Positions 26,567 to 34,518 of a DNA stretch of 64,000 bases are shown here, piece after piece; position 1 is the first letter of the stretch, and every line of letters starts with the position of its first letter. Source of the stretch: an uncultured Clostridia bacterium (GTDB lineage: Bacteria > Bacillota > Clostridia > Lachnospirales > Lachnospiraceae); contig CALBNS010000065.1 in assembly GCA_937896665.1 (NCBI GenBank), positions 1-64,000 of the forward strand, read 5' to 3'. The notes beneath the pieces were generated by a model. It was given only the letters and a program-made list of their open reading frames with translations. It was not told where the DNA came from and searched no databases. Both the position numbers and the translations under genes were made by a program.

Positions 26567-26791
26567 ATTGCAACTATTGTACGTCTGTTTCATTTTGATT
26601 CAAACGGAAATGTAAATTCAACATTGCCTAAAGTTGCAGTTGTATTTGGAATTCCAGTTATTTGCACACTACTAAACGCAATCTCTGGATTTTCATTGAT
26701 GGAAAAACAGGATAAAAGAATTTTCATGTATTATCTTTTTCCTGTAATTGCTATTATTATATCAATAGTGGTTTGGGTATTAGCTTTATAA
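26567..26791 (+). pseudogene. Remnant of a DUF1648-domain membrane protein
   Basis: An open frame with no start reads IVRLFHFDSNGNVNSTLPK, then two membrane helices, and stops at 26789-26791. The HFDSNGN segment followed by a proline-rich helix is typical of DUF1648 proteins, whose N-terminal helix should precede it. The 5' part is missing, cut at the trpB promoter region. Confidence 0.55.
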
Positions 26792-26845
26792 CAATAATTG
26801 CTAGTGTCATATTCCTTATAGACTTTTTGAATGGATATTTTTTCG

Positions 26846-26877
26846 CCTATCATTTCGAAAATTTTCGAAATGATAGG
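26846..26877. repeat. 32-bp perfect palindrome
   Basis: CCTATCATTTCGAAAA followed directly by its reverse complement, with no spacer. It is flanked by TTTTTT on the left and TATTTTA on the right, so it may act as a terminator in either direction for the decayed genes here. Confidence 0.7.
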
Positions 26878-26885
26878 TATTTTAA

Positions 26886-27071
26886 GATCTGACTGGTACA
26901 GAAGTCAAGGAGATCGGAAGAGGACTTGGGCTTCCTGATGTGTTAATCGATAAGACTCCAATAGAGGAACATCTGATAGTAACTGTTCAGAAATACGGCA
27001 AATGGAGCTGTATAGCCGGACAGTTTTTTGCTCTATTATTAAAAACAATTAAAAAGCTACTTGCCAAATAA
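26886..27071 (+). pseudogene. Remnant resembling NAD synthetase (nadE), fused to an unknown tail
   Basis: A frame without a start reads LTGTEVKEIGRGLGLPDVLI then DKTPIEEHL, which resembles the internal LTKTEV...LGLP...KxP segment of NadE. After EEHL the sequence no longer looks like NadE and ends in a basic tail LLLKTIKKLLAK at 27071. It is too short for a functional enzyme and looks like a deletion junction. Confidence 0.4.
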
Positions 27072-27128
27072 TTCCTTTTATGATATAGTTCAAACAATTT
27101 GATATGCAAAAAGTTTAAAATTCAAAAT
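27061..27128 (+). promoter_or_regulatory. Promoter and FabT-like operators of the fab operon
   Basis: TTGCCA (27061-27066), 17 bp, TATAGT (27084-27089) forms a promoter. Just downstream are two sites close to the FabT consensus (AnTTTGA-n3-TCAAAnT): AATTTGATATGCAAAAA (27096-27112) and AGTTTAAAATTCAAAAT (27112-27128). TCAAACAATTTGA (27090-27102) is a third dyad overlapping them. A FabT-like MarR gene is the last gene of this operon. Repression by long-chain acyl-ACP-bound regulator is the family mechanism; the sites here are inference. Confidence 0.55.
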
Positions 27129-27162
27129 AAAAGGAACTCAAAGTAAAATAAGGAGAACAGGA

Positions 27163-28119
27163 ATGGTTGGAAAAATATATGGTACAGGTTCATATGTGCC
27201 GGAAAACTATTATGATAATCATGATATAGCAAAGTTGGTTGACACCAGCGATGAATGGATTCGAGAAAGAACCGGAATCATACGCAGGCACATTGCCAAG
27301 GATGATACAACCGTAAGTATGGCAGTGAAGGCTGCGAAAGCGGCACTTGAAAATGGCAATGTAAGTGCCAGAGAATTGGATTTAATTTTAGTAGCAACAA
27401 TCACTCCCAATTTTGTGATTCCCGGGATGGCATGTGAAGTTCAAAAAGAAATTGGGGCAATAAATGCAATAGGATTTGATATGAGTGCGGCATGTAGTGG
27501 ATTTGTGTTTGCATACAATACCGCGCAGGCCTATATTGCTGCCGGAATTTATAAAACAGTTTTGGTAATCGGAAGTGAGTGCCTCTCCAATATCGTAAAT
27601 TGGCAGGACAGAAGCAGCTGCATTTTATTTGGTGATGGGGCCGGTGCGGTAGTTCTTAAGGCAGAGGAGGGGGATATACTGCCATGTGTGATGCATTCGG
27701 ACGGGACAAAAGGATATGTGCTTGCATGTGAGAGCCGTCATCAGAAAAACTGGGAAGCGAAAGATACATTAATCAGCATGGATGGCAAAGAAGTGTTCAA
27801 GTTTGCGGTAAAAAAAGTGCCGGAGGTAATCCGGGAATTGCTGGAGAAAACACAGTATACGGAAGCCGATATCGATTGGTTCATGCTTCACCAGGCAAAT
27901 CAGCGGATTATTGAATCCGTAGCCAAGAGAATGAAAGTGGATATCGAAAAGTTCCCAATGAATATTTCGGAATATGGGAATACATCTTCCGCAAGTATTC
28001 CAATTCTTCTTGATGAATTGAATCGCAGTGGAAAGTTAAAACAGGGACAAAAACTAGTGCTTGCAGGTTTTGGCGCAGGATTGTCATGGGGCGCTTCCCT
28101 GGTGGAACTGGACAGGTAA
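27163..28119 (+). CDS. fabH: Beta-ketoacyl-ACP synthase III (FabH)
   Basis: Starts fatty-acid synthesis by condensing an acyl-CoA with malonyl-ACP. 318 aa, a normal length. Catalytic triad: Cys111 in DMSAACSGF, His in MLHQANQR (about 243) and Asn in EYGNTSSAS (about 272). The ribosome site AAGGAGAAC precedes ATG 27163. It is the first gene of a continuous operon to 37.8 kb. Confidence 0.96.
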   Translation: MVGKIYGTGSYVPENYYDNHDIAKLVDTSDEWIRERTGIIRRHIAKDDTTVSMAVKAAKAALENGNVSARELDLILVATITPNFVIPGMACEVQKEIGAINAIGFDMSAACSGFVFAYNTAQAYIAAGIYKTVLVIGSECLSNIVNWQDRSSCILFGDGAGAVVLKAEEGDILPCVMHSDGTKGYVLACESRHQKNWEAKDTLISMDGKEVFKFAVKKVPEVIRELLEKTQYTEADIDWFMLHQANQRIIESVAKRMKVDIEKFPMNISEYGNTSSASIPILLDELNRSGKLKQGQKLVLAGFGAGLSWGASLVELDR

Positions 28120-28192
28120 TTCCCGTCTTATTTATGACGGATTACATATTAAAGTAACAAAAATTAAAAAAACAAAAAAAGGAGATTTAAAG

Positions 28193-28417
28193 ATGTTAGA
28201 AAAAGTAATTTCAATTGTAGCAGATGGTTTAGGAGTAGATGCAGCTGGTTTAACAGCAGAGACAACATTTGAAGAATTAGGAGCAGATTCTCTTGATTTA
28301 ATGGATATGGTAATGTCTTTTGAAGATGCTTTTGAAGTAGAAATCGATACCGATTCTATGCAGGAACTTACATCAATTGGAAAAGTAGTAACATATATCG
28401 AAGGATTAAAAAAATAA
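28193..28417 (+). CDS. acpP: Acyl carrier protein
   Basis: A 74-aa acidic carrier of growing acyl chains. The phosphopantetheine serine is in GADSLDLMDMV (about residues 34-44). The ATG at 28193 follows AAAGGAGATTTAAAG; upstream in-frame codons belong to the fabH tail and are ignored. It lies 73 bp after fabH. Confidence 0.96.
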   Translation: MLEKVISIVADGLGVDAAGLTAETTFEELGADSLDLMDMVMSFEDAFEVEIDTDSMQELTSIGKVVTYIEGLKK

Positions 28418-28441
28418 TAGAAAGAGGAAAGAGGTTGTAAC

Positions 28442-29380
28442 ATGAAAACGGAAGTAACCAAATTACTGGGAATCGAATATCCAATTATCCAGGGCGGAAT
28501 GGCTTGGGTTGCTGAGTATCATCTTGCGGCCGGCGTATCAAATGCCGGTGGACTTGGACTGATTGGAGCAGCGGGTGCTCCGGCAGAGTGGGTACGCGAA
28601 CAAATTAGAGAAGCAAAAAAAATAACAGATAAGCCATTTGGAGTAAATATTATGCTCATGAGTCCTCATGCAGATGAAGTGGCAAAAGTAATTGTGGAAG
28701 AAGGCGTGAAAGTAGTGACTACAGGTGCCGGAAATCCAGAAAAATATATGAACATGTGGAAAGAAGCCGGAGTGAAGGTGATTCCGGTAGTGGCCTCTGT
28801 GGCACTCGCAAAGAGAATGGAACGCTGTGGTGCGGATGCACTGGTAGCAGAAGGCTGTGAGGCAGGAGGACATATCGGAGAAAACACAACAATGGTATTG
28901 GTCCCTCAGATTGTGGATGCAGTCCATATACCAGTTATTGCGGCTGGCGGGATTGCAGATGGAAGAGGAATAGCAGCAGCATTTATGCTTGGCGCAAGAG
29001 GAATGCAGCTGGGAACTCATTTTGTGACTACGAAAGAGTCTATTGTTCATGAAAATTACAAGAAGGCAATTATAAAATCAAAAGATATTGATTCACGGGT
29101 AACAGGAAGAGCCACAGGACATCCGGTGCGAGCACTCCGAAATCAAATGACAAAAAAATACTTGGAACTAGAAAAGCAGGGGGCAGATTTCGAAGCGTTA
29201 GAATTACTTACACTTGGGGGTCTTCGAAAAGCTGTTGTAGATGGAGATGTTGTTAACGGCAGTGTGATGGCAGGACAGAGCGCTGCAATGGTAAAAGAAG
29301 AATTGACCTGTCAGGAACTCATTCAAAAGCTGGTAACAGAAGCAGATGCGCTAATTGGAGGATTAAGAATTTATGAATAA
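28442..29380 (+). CDS. fabK: Enoyl-ACP reductase II (FabK, FMN-dependent)
   Basis: Catalyses the last reduction of the fatty-acid cycle using FMN and NAD(P)H. 312 aa, in the nitronate-monooxygenase-like TIM-barrel fold. IQGGMAWV (about 15-22), GAGNPEKY, EGCEAGGHIG (about 135) and AAGGIADGRG (about 163) mark the FMN-binding and active-site loops. There is no FabI gene here. It overlaps fabD by 8 bp. Confidence 0.94.
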   Translation: MKTEVTKLLGIEYPIIQGGMAWVAEYHLAAGVSNAGGLGLIGAAGAPAEWVREQIREAKKITDKPFGVNIMLMSPHADEVAKVIVEEGVKVVTTGAGNPEKYMNMWKEAGVKVIPVVASVALAKRMERCGADALVAEGCEAGGHIGENTTMVLVPQIVDAVHIPVIAAGGIADGRGIAAAFMLGARGMQLGTHFVTTKESIVHENYKKAIIKSKDIDSRVTGRATGHPVRALRNQMTKKYLELEKQGADFEALELLTLGGLRKAVVDGDVVNGSVMAGQSAAMVKEELTCQELIQKLVTEADALIGGLRIYE

Positions 29381-30296
29381 AATTGCATTTATTTATCCTG
29401 GGCAGGGCGCACAAAAAGCCGGTATGGGAAAAGATTTTTATGAAAATAGTGAGATTGCAAAAGAAGTGTTTGACAATGCGTCAGAACTTTTGCAGATAGA
29501 TATGAAAGCATTATGCTTTGAAGAAAATGAAAAATTGGATTTAACCGAATATACACAGGCAGCGATGGTAACTACAAGTCTTGCAATGACAAAGGTGTTA
29601 GAAGAAAGGGGATTAAGACCAGATGTGACTGCAGGATTAAGCCTTGGTGAATACTGTGCAATCTGTGTAGCAGGCGGCATGACACAGCAGGATGCAATTC
29701 GTCTTGTAAGAAAAAGAGGAATTCTGATGCAGAGCACTGTACCGGAAGGCGAGGGTGCGATGGCAGCCATACTCGGAATGTCAGCAGACGCTATTGGGTC
29801 GGTTATACAGTATATAGATGGCGTTACGGTTGCGAATTATAACTGTCCCGGACAAATTGTTATTACAGGGGAAACAAAGGCAGTTGAAAAAGCGGTAAAT
29901 GACCTAAAGGAAGCAGGAGCCAAACGCACAGTAATGTTAAATGTAAGTGGACCATTTCATTCTCCAATGCTAAAGACCGCAGGAGAAGCATTAAAAAAAG
30001 AAATGGAGCAGATGGAATTTTCTGAATTACGGATTCCATATGTAACAAACGTAACAGCGAAATATGTAAACGATATCCATGAAACAAAAGAATTATTAGC
30101 AAAACAGGTATCTGCTTCTGTACGCTGGCAGGAGAGCATGGAGAACATGATTGCAGATGGAGTAGATACATTTGTAGAAATAGGGCCGGGAAAAACACTC
30201 AATGGATTTTTAAGAAAAATCAACCGAGATGTAAAGGTTTATAATGTTGGCTCTTGGGAAGATGTAGATCAGGTTGTAAACGAACTAAAAGCATAG
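29373..30296 (+). CDS. fabD: Malonyl-CoA:ACP transacylase (FabD)
   Basis: Loads malonyl groups onto ACP. 307 aa. GQGAQKAGMG near the N-terminus, nucleophile Ser in GLSLGEYCA (about 88-96), and His in GPFHSPML (about 195-202). Start ATG 29373 lies within the fabK end. Confidence 0.95.
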   Translation: MNKIAFIYPGQGAQKAGMGKDFYENSEIAKEVFDNASELLQIDMKALCFEENEKLDLTEYTQAAMVTTSLAMTKVLEERGLRPDVTAGLSLGEYCAICVAGGMTQQDAIRLVRKRGILMQSTVPEGEGAMAAILGMSADAIGSVIQYIDGVTVANYNCPGQIVITGETKAVEKAVNDLKEAGAKRTVMLNVSGPFHSPMLKTAGEALKKEMEQMEFSELRIPYVTNVTAKYVNDIHETKELLAKQVSASVRWQESMENMIADGVDTFVEIGPGKTLNGFLRKINRDVKVYNVGSWEDVDQVVNELKA

Positions 30297-30306
30297 GAGA
30301 TAGAGA

Positions 30307-31047
30307 ATGTTAAACGAAAAAATTGCAGTGGTAACAGGTGCTTCCCGTGGAATTGGGAAGGCAATTGCAAAAAAATTAGCGGAGCTTGGGGCGACCGTTA
30401 TTATAAATTTTAATGGTTCTCAGGCAAAAGCACAGGAAGTAAAAGCAGAAATAGAAGAAGCTGGTGGAAAAGCCGAACTCATACAATGTAATGTGGCTGA
30501 TTATACGGCATGTAGCGAGTTCATAAAAGCAGTTATTGAAAAGTACGGAAAGATTGACATTTTAGTAAATAATGCCGGAGTTACAAAAGATGGTCTTTTG
30601 ATGCGCATGAGCGAGGAAGATTTCGGAGATGTCATTGATATCAATCTGAAAGGAACATTTCATTGTATGCGCTTCGTTTCCAGACAAATGATGAAACAGA
30701 AATGTGGTCGTATCATTAACATGTCATCTGTAGTTGGTGTGTGTGGAAATGCAGGTCAGGTGAATTATGCAGCATCAAAAGCAGGTGTAATCGGTATGAC
30801 AAAATCTGCGGCGAAAGAGCTTGCTCCCAAAGGAATTACAGTAAATGCGATTGCACCAGGCTTTATCGAAACAGACATGACGAACGTATTGCCAGAAAAA
30901 AACAAAGAAGATTCTGTAAAGCAGATACCACTTGGATGTTTCGGAAAGCCGGAAGATATTGCAGCGGCAGCAGCGTTTCTTGCATCGGATGAAGCAAGGT
31001 ACATTACCGGCCAGGTACTTCATGTAGATGGCGGAATGGCAATGTAA
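30307..31047 (+). CDS. fabG: 3-oxoacyl-ACP reductase (FabG)
   Basis: NADPH-dependent short-chain dehydrogenase, 246 aa. Cofactor motif TGASRGIGKAIA (about 10-21), NNAG (about 88-91), catalytic Ser in NMSSVVG and YAASK (Tyr and Lys about 154-158). Ten bp after fabD, with TAGGAGATAGAG in front. Confidence 0.96.
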   Translation: MLNEKIAVVTGASRGIGKAIAKKLAELGATVIINFNGSQAKAQEVKAEIEEAGGKAELIQCNVADYTACSEFIKAVIEKYGKIDILVNNAGVTKDGLLMRMSEEDFGDVIDINLKGTFHCMRFVSRQMMKQKCGRIINMSSVVGVCGNAGQVNYAASKAGVIGMTKSAAKELAPKGITVNAIAPGFIETDMTNVLPEKNKEDSVKQIPLGCFGKPEDIAAAAAFLASDEARYITGQVLHVDGGMAM

Positions 31048-31073
31048 TACAAGGAGAATGGAGTGTTAAGATA

Positions 31074-32312
31074 ATGAAAAGAAGAGTGGTAATTACAGGG
31101 CTTGGAGCAATTACGCCAATTGGAAATACAGTAGAGGAGTTTTGGGATGGCATCAAAAAAGGTAAAGTAGGAATCGGCGAAATTACTAAATTTGATACGT
31201 TGGATTATAAAGTAAAGATTGCAGCCGAAGTAAAAGGATTCGTTCCAAAGGAAAGAATGGATTTCAAGGCTGCGAAAAGAATGGAAACTTTCTCGCAATA
31301 TGCCGTTGTTGCTGCAAAAGAAGCATGTGAAGATGCCGGGTTTATCATCGAAAATGAAGATCCATTCCGTTGTGGTGTTATTATTGGATCCGGAATCGGA
31401 AGTCTGGAACAGATTGAAAAACAATATAAGGTAATTTTAGAAAAGGGGCCGGGGCGTGTGGCACCACTTATGGTTCCAATGATGATTTCAAATATGGCAG
31501 CCGGCAATGTTTCTATTCAGCTTGGTCTGAGAGGAAAATGCACGAATGTAGTAACTGCATGTGCAACAGGAACAAACTGTATTGGAGACGCCTTCCGTGC
31601 AATCCAATATGGAGATGCAGATGTTATGTTTACAGGGGGTACAGAGAGCTGTGTCTGTCCAACCGGAATAGCAGGATTCACTGCGCTCACTGCGCTTACA
31701 ACAATCGAGCATCCAATGCGTGCATCCATTCCGTTTGATAAAGACCGAAGTGGTTTTGTCTTAGGGGAAGGTGCAGGTGTTGTTGTTTTAGAAGAATTAG
31801 AACATGCAAAAGCAAGAGGTGCAAAAATTTATGCAGAGGTAGTAGGTTATGGAACAACAGGAGATGCTTTTCATATTACTTCACCTGCAGAAGATGGAAG
31901 CGGTGCTGCAAAAGCGATGGAGTTGGCTATGCAGGAAGCAGGAGTAGAACCTTCAGAAATACAATATATCAATGCACATGGTACAAGCACGCATCATAAT
32001 GACCTGTTTGAGACATATGCAATAAAAAAGGCATTTGGAGATGCGGCAAAAGACGTTGCAATCAACTCTACAAAATCAATGATTGGACATCTGCTTGGTG
32101 CAGCTGGAGCTGTGGAATGTATTGCCTGCGTAAAAGCAATTCAGGATGGATTTATCCATCAGACAATGGGAACGACAGAAACGGATTCCGAATGTGATTT
32201 GAATTATGTGATTGGTGCGCCGATTGAAAAAGAAATCCGATATGCGATGAGTAATTCATTGGGATTCGGAGGTCACAATGCAACACTTTTATTAAAAAAA
32301 TACGAAGGGTAG
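31074..32312 (+). CDS. fabF: Beta-ketoacyl-ACP synthase II (FabF)
   Basis: The main elongating condensing enzyme, 412 aa. Catalytic Cys in TACATGTNCIGDA (about 163), His in HGTSTHHND (about 303) and MIGHLLGAAGA (about 340). GFGGHNATLLL near the C-terminus is the usual Gly-rich end. It begins 26 bp after fabG behind AAGGAGAATG. Confidence 0.96.
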   Translation: MKRRVVITGLGAITPIGNTVEEFWDGIKKGKVGIGEITKFDTLDYKVKIAAEVKGFVPKERMDFKAAKRMETFSQYAVVAAKEACEDAGFIIENEDPFRCGVIIGSGIGSLEQIEKQYKVILEKGPGRVAPLMVPMMISNMAAGNVSIQLGLRGKCTNVVTACATGTNCIGDAFRAIQYGDADVMFTGGTESCVCPTGIAGFTALTALTTIEHPMRASIPFDKDRSGFVLGEGAGVVVLEELEHAKARGAKIYAEVVGYGTTGDAFHITSPAEDGSGAAKAMELAMQEAGVEPSEIQYINAHGTSTHHNDLFETYAIKKAFGDAAKDVAINSTKSMIGHLLGAAGAVECIACVKAIQDGFIHQTMGTTETDSECDLNYVIGAPIEKEIRYAMSNSLGFGGHNATLLLKKYEG

Positions 32313-32323
32313 AGGGATAGAAA

Positions 32324-32743
32324 ATGGATTTTGAAAATCTGATTACGCTTATTAAAACAGTTTCAGATTCTGCTGTAACTGAATTTCAATATGAAAAAGA
32401 AGGAGTTAAGCTCCGTATGAAAAAGAGAACCGCACAACAGCCTGCTATACCTGAGAACGCACCAGTAGTGCAGACAATCGTACCGGAGCCAGATAAGGCA
32501 GAGGTAGAAGGACACTTAATTAAATCTCCATTAGTAGGAAGATTTTATGTGGCGCCCGCAGAGGATGCAGAGCCTTTTGTAACCGTAGGCAGCAGTGTGA
32601 AACAAGGTCAAATTGTTGCAATTGTGGAGGCAATGAAACTGATGAATGACATTGAAAGTGATTTTGACGGAGTGATATCAGAAGTCCTGGTACAAAACGG
32701 GGATACCGTGGAGTACGGACAGCCTTTATTCCGTATTGTATAG
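32324..32743 (+). CDS. accB: Biotin carboxyl carrier protein of acetyl-CoA carboxylase
   Basis: A 139-aa carrier. The biotin-accepting Lys is in VEAMKLMND (about 103-111), inside a C-terminal biotinyl domain; the N-terminal part (about 1-60) ends in a Pro-rich linker. Preceded by AGAGGGATAG. Confidence 0.95.
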   Translation: MDFENLITLIKTVSDSAVTEFQYEKEGVKLRMKKRTAQQPAIPENAPVVQTIVPEPDKAEVEGHLIKSPLVGRFYVAPAEDAEPFVTVGSSVKQGQIVAIVEAMKLMNDIESDFDGVISEVLVQNGDTVEYGQPLFRIV

Positions 32744-32754
32744 GAGAAATGTAA

Positions 32755-33183
32755 ATGAATCGATTAGGTATTTCAGAAATTAAAGAAATCTTACCACACA
32801 GACATCCGTTTTTACTCATAGATTATATTGAGGATTATGTGCCTGGTGAATATGCTGTGGGATATAAATGTGTAACTTATCGTGAAGAATTTTTTGCAGG
32901 TCATTTTCCACAAGAGCCTGTTATGCCGGGTGTCCTGATTGTAGAAGGCTTGGCTCAGGTTGGAGCAGTAGCAGTGCTTGCAAAGGAAGAAAACAAAGGA
33001 AAATTAGGATATTTTGGCGGAATTAAAAACTGTAGATTTCGCAGAAAAGTAGTTCCAGGTGATAAATTAAAATTAGAAGCAAAGATTATCCGTCAAAAAG
33101 GACCAATGGTAATAGGAGAAGCAATTGCATCAGTAGATGGAGAAATTGCAGTAAATGCAGAATTAACATTGATGATTGGATAG
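32755..33183 (+). CDS. fabZ: 3-hydroxyacyl-ACP dehydratase (FabZ)
   Basis: A hot-dog-fold dehydratase, 142 aa. LPHRHPFLLID near residue 14 and GHFPQEPVMPGVL (active-site His and Glu, about 49-61). TAGGAGAAATGT precedes ATG 32755. No FabA or FabM for unsaturated chains is present in this cluster. Confidence 0.96.
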   Translation: MNRLGISEIKEILPHRHPFLLIDYIEDYVPGEYAVGYKCVTYREEFFAGHFPQEPVMPGVLIVEGLAQVGAVAVLAKEENKGKLGYFGGIKNCRFRRKVVPGDKLKLEAKIIRQKGPMVIGEAIASVDGEIAVNAELTLMIG

Positions 33184-33192
33184 GTGTGGAGC

Positions 33193-34515
33193 ATGATAAA
33201 AAAAGTATTGATTGCAAATCGTGGTGAAATAGCGGTGCGGATTATTCGGGCATGCCGTGAAATGGGAATTCAAACGGTTGCAGTTTATTCAGAGGCAGAT
33301 AAAGAAGCATTGCATACGCAGCTTGCAGATGAAGCTTATTGTATCGGAAAGGCAGAAGCAGCAGACAGTTATTTAAACATGGAAAGAATTATCAGTGCAA
33401 CGGTTGTATCAGGAGCAGATGCGATACATCCAGGCTTCGGATTTTTGTCAGAGAATAGTAGATTTGCAGAACTCTGTCATAAATGTAATATTACGTTTAT
33501 TGGACCGTCAGCAGAGATTATTGCAAAACTTGGAGATAAATCTCAGGCAAGGAACACGATGATGGAAGCTGGGGTTCCTATTATTCCGGGAAGCAAGGAG
33601 GCTATTTATGAAATCTCAAAAGCAGCTGAGACGGCGGATAAAATTGGTTATCCGGTAATTGTTAAGGCAGTTCTTGGAGGCGGCGGGAAAGGAATGCGTG
33701 TAGCAAATAATCCTGAAGAATTGGAATCTGCATTTAACACGGCTCAAAAAGAGGCAAAAGCTGCATTCGGAGATGACACAATGTATCTGGAACGTTTTGT
33801 GATGTGTCCAAAGCATATTGAGTTTCAGATTCTGGCAGATAAATATGGAAATGTAGTACATCTGGGAGAGCGTGATTGTTCGATTCAAAAGAATCACCAA
33901 AAGTTGATTGAAGAATGTCCGTGTGTGGCTATTTCCAAAGAACTGCGTGAAAAAATGGGACGGGCAGCGGTGAAGGCAGCGCAAGCGGCCAATTACGAAA
34001 ATGCAGGTACAATTGAGTTCTTATTGGAAGAAACCGGAGAATTCTATTTCATGGAAATGAATACACGAATCCAAGTAGAGCATCCTGTTACTGAATGGGT
34101 AACAGGAATTGATTTGATAAAAGAACAGATTCGCATTGCAGATGGGAAACCACTTTCCTGCAAACAAGAGGATATTCATCTGACAGGACATGCTATCGAA
34201 TGCAGGATTAATGCGAAGACACCAGGTACCATTACAGATATGTATCTTCCTGGTGGAAAGGGAGTGCGAATTGACTCAGCAATTTATAGTGGTTATACAG
34301 TGACTCCTTATTACGACAGTATGCTGGCAAAACTCATTGTATATGCCAAAAACCGAGATGAAGCCATAAGAAAAATGAGAAGCACGCTTGGAGAAGTCAT
34401 CATTGAAGGCATTGAAACAAATGTTGATTATCAATATGAAATTTTAAATGATGCAAAGTATAAGACAGGAAATTATAATATTGAATTTATTGCAGAGAAA
34501 GAAGAGGCGCTTTAA
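33193..34515 (+). CDS. accC: Acetyl-CoA carboxylase biotin carboxylase (AccC)
   Basis: ATP-grasp enzyme that carboxylates the biotin of AccB. 440 aa from ATG 33193 (MIKKVLIANRGEIAVR); a GTG at 33184 would add three residues. Motifs: KAVLGGGGKGMR (ATP loop, about 159-170), HPGFGFLSEN, FMEMNTRIQVEHPVTE (about 286-301). It follows fabZ with no gap beyond the stop codon. Confidence 0.95.
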   Translation: MIKKVLIANRGEIAVRIIRACREMGIQTVAVYSEADKEALHTQLADEAYCIGKAEAADSYLNMERIISATVVSGADAIHPGFGFLSENSRFAELCHKCNITFIGPSAEIIAKLGDKSQARNTMMEAGVPIIPGSKEAIYEISKAAETADKIGYPVIVKAVLGGGGKGMRVANNPEELESAFNTAQKEAKAAFGDDTMYLERFVMCPKHIEFQILADKYGNVVHLGERDCSIQKNHQKLIEECPCVAISKELREKMGRAAVKAAQAANYENAGTIEFLLEETGEFYFMEMNTRIQVEHPVTEWVTGIDLIKEQIRIADGKPLSCKQEDIHLTGHAIECRINAKTPGTITDMYLPGGKGVRIDSAIYSGYTVTPYYDSMLAKLIVYAKNRDEAIRKMRSTLGEVIIEGIETNVDYQYEILNDAKYKTGNYNIEFIAEKEEAL

Positions 34516-34518
34516 ACC

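Noticed and set aside
26340..26615. 91-codon frame upstream of trpB
   Set aside because: It lies on the opposite strand of the Trp T-box leader and promoter, which explain the conservation there.
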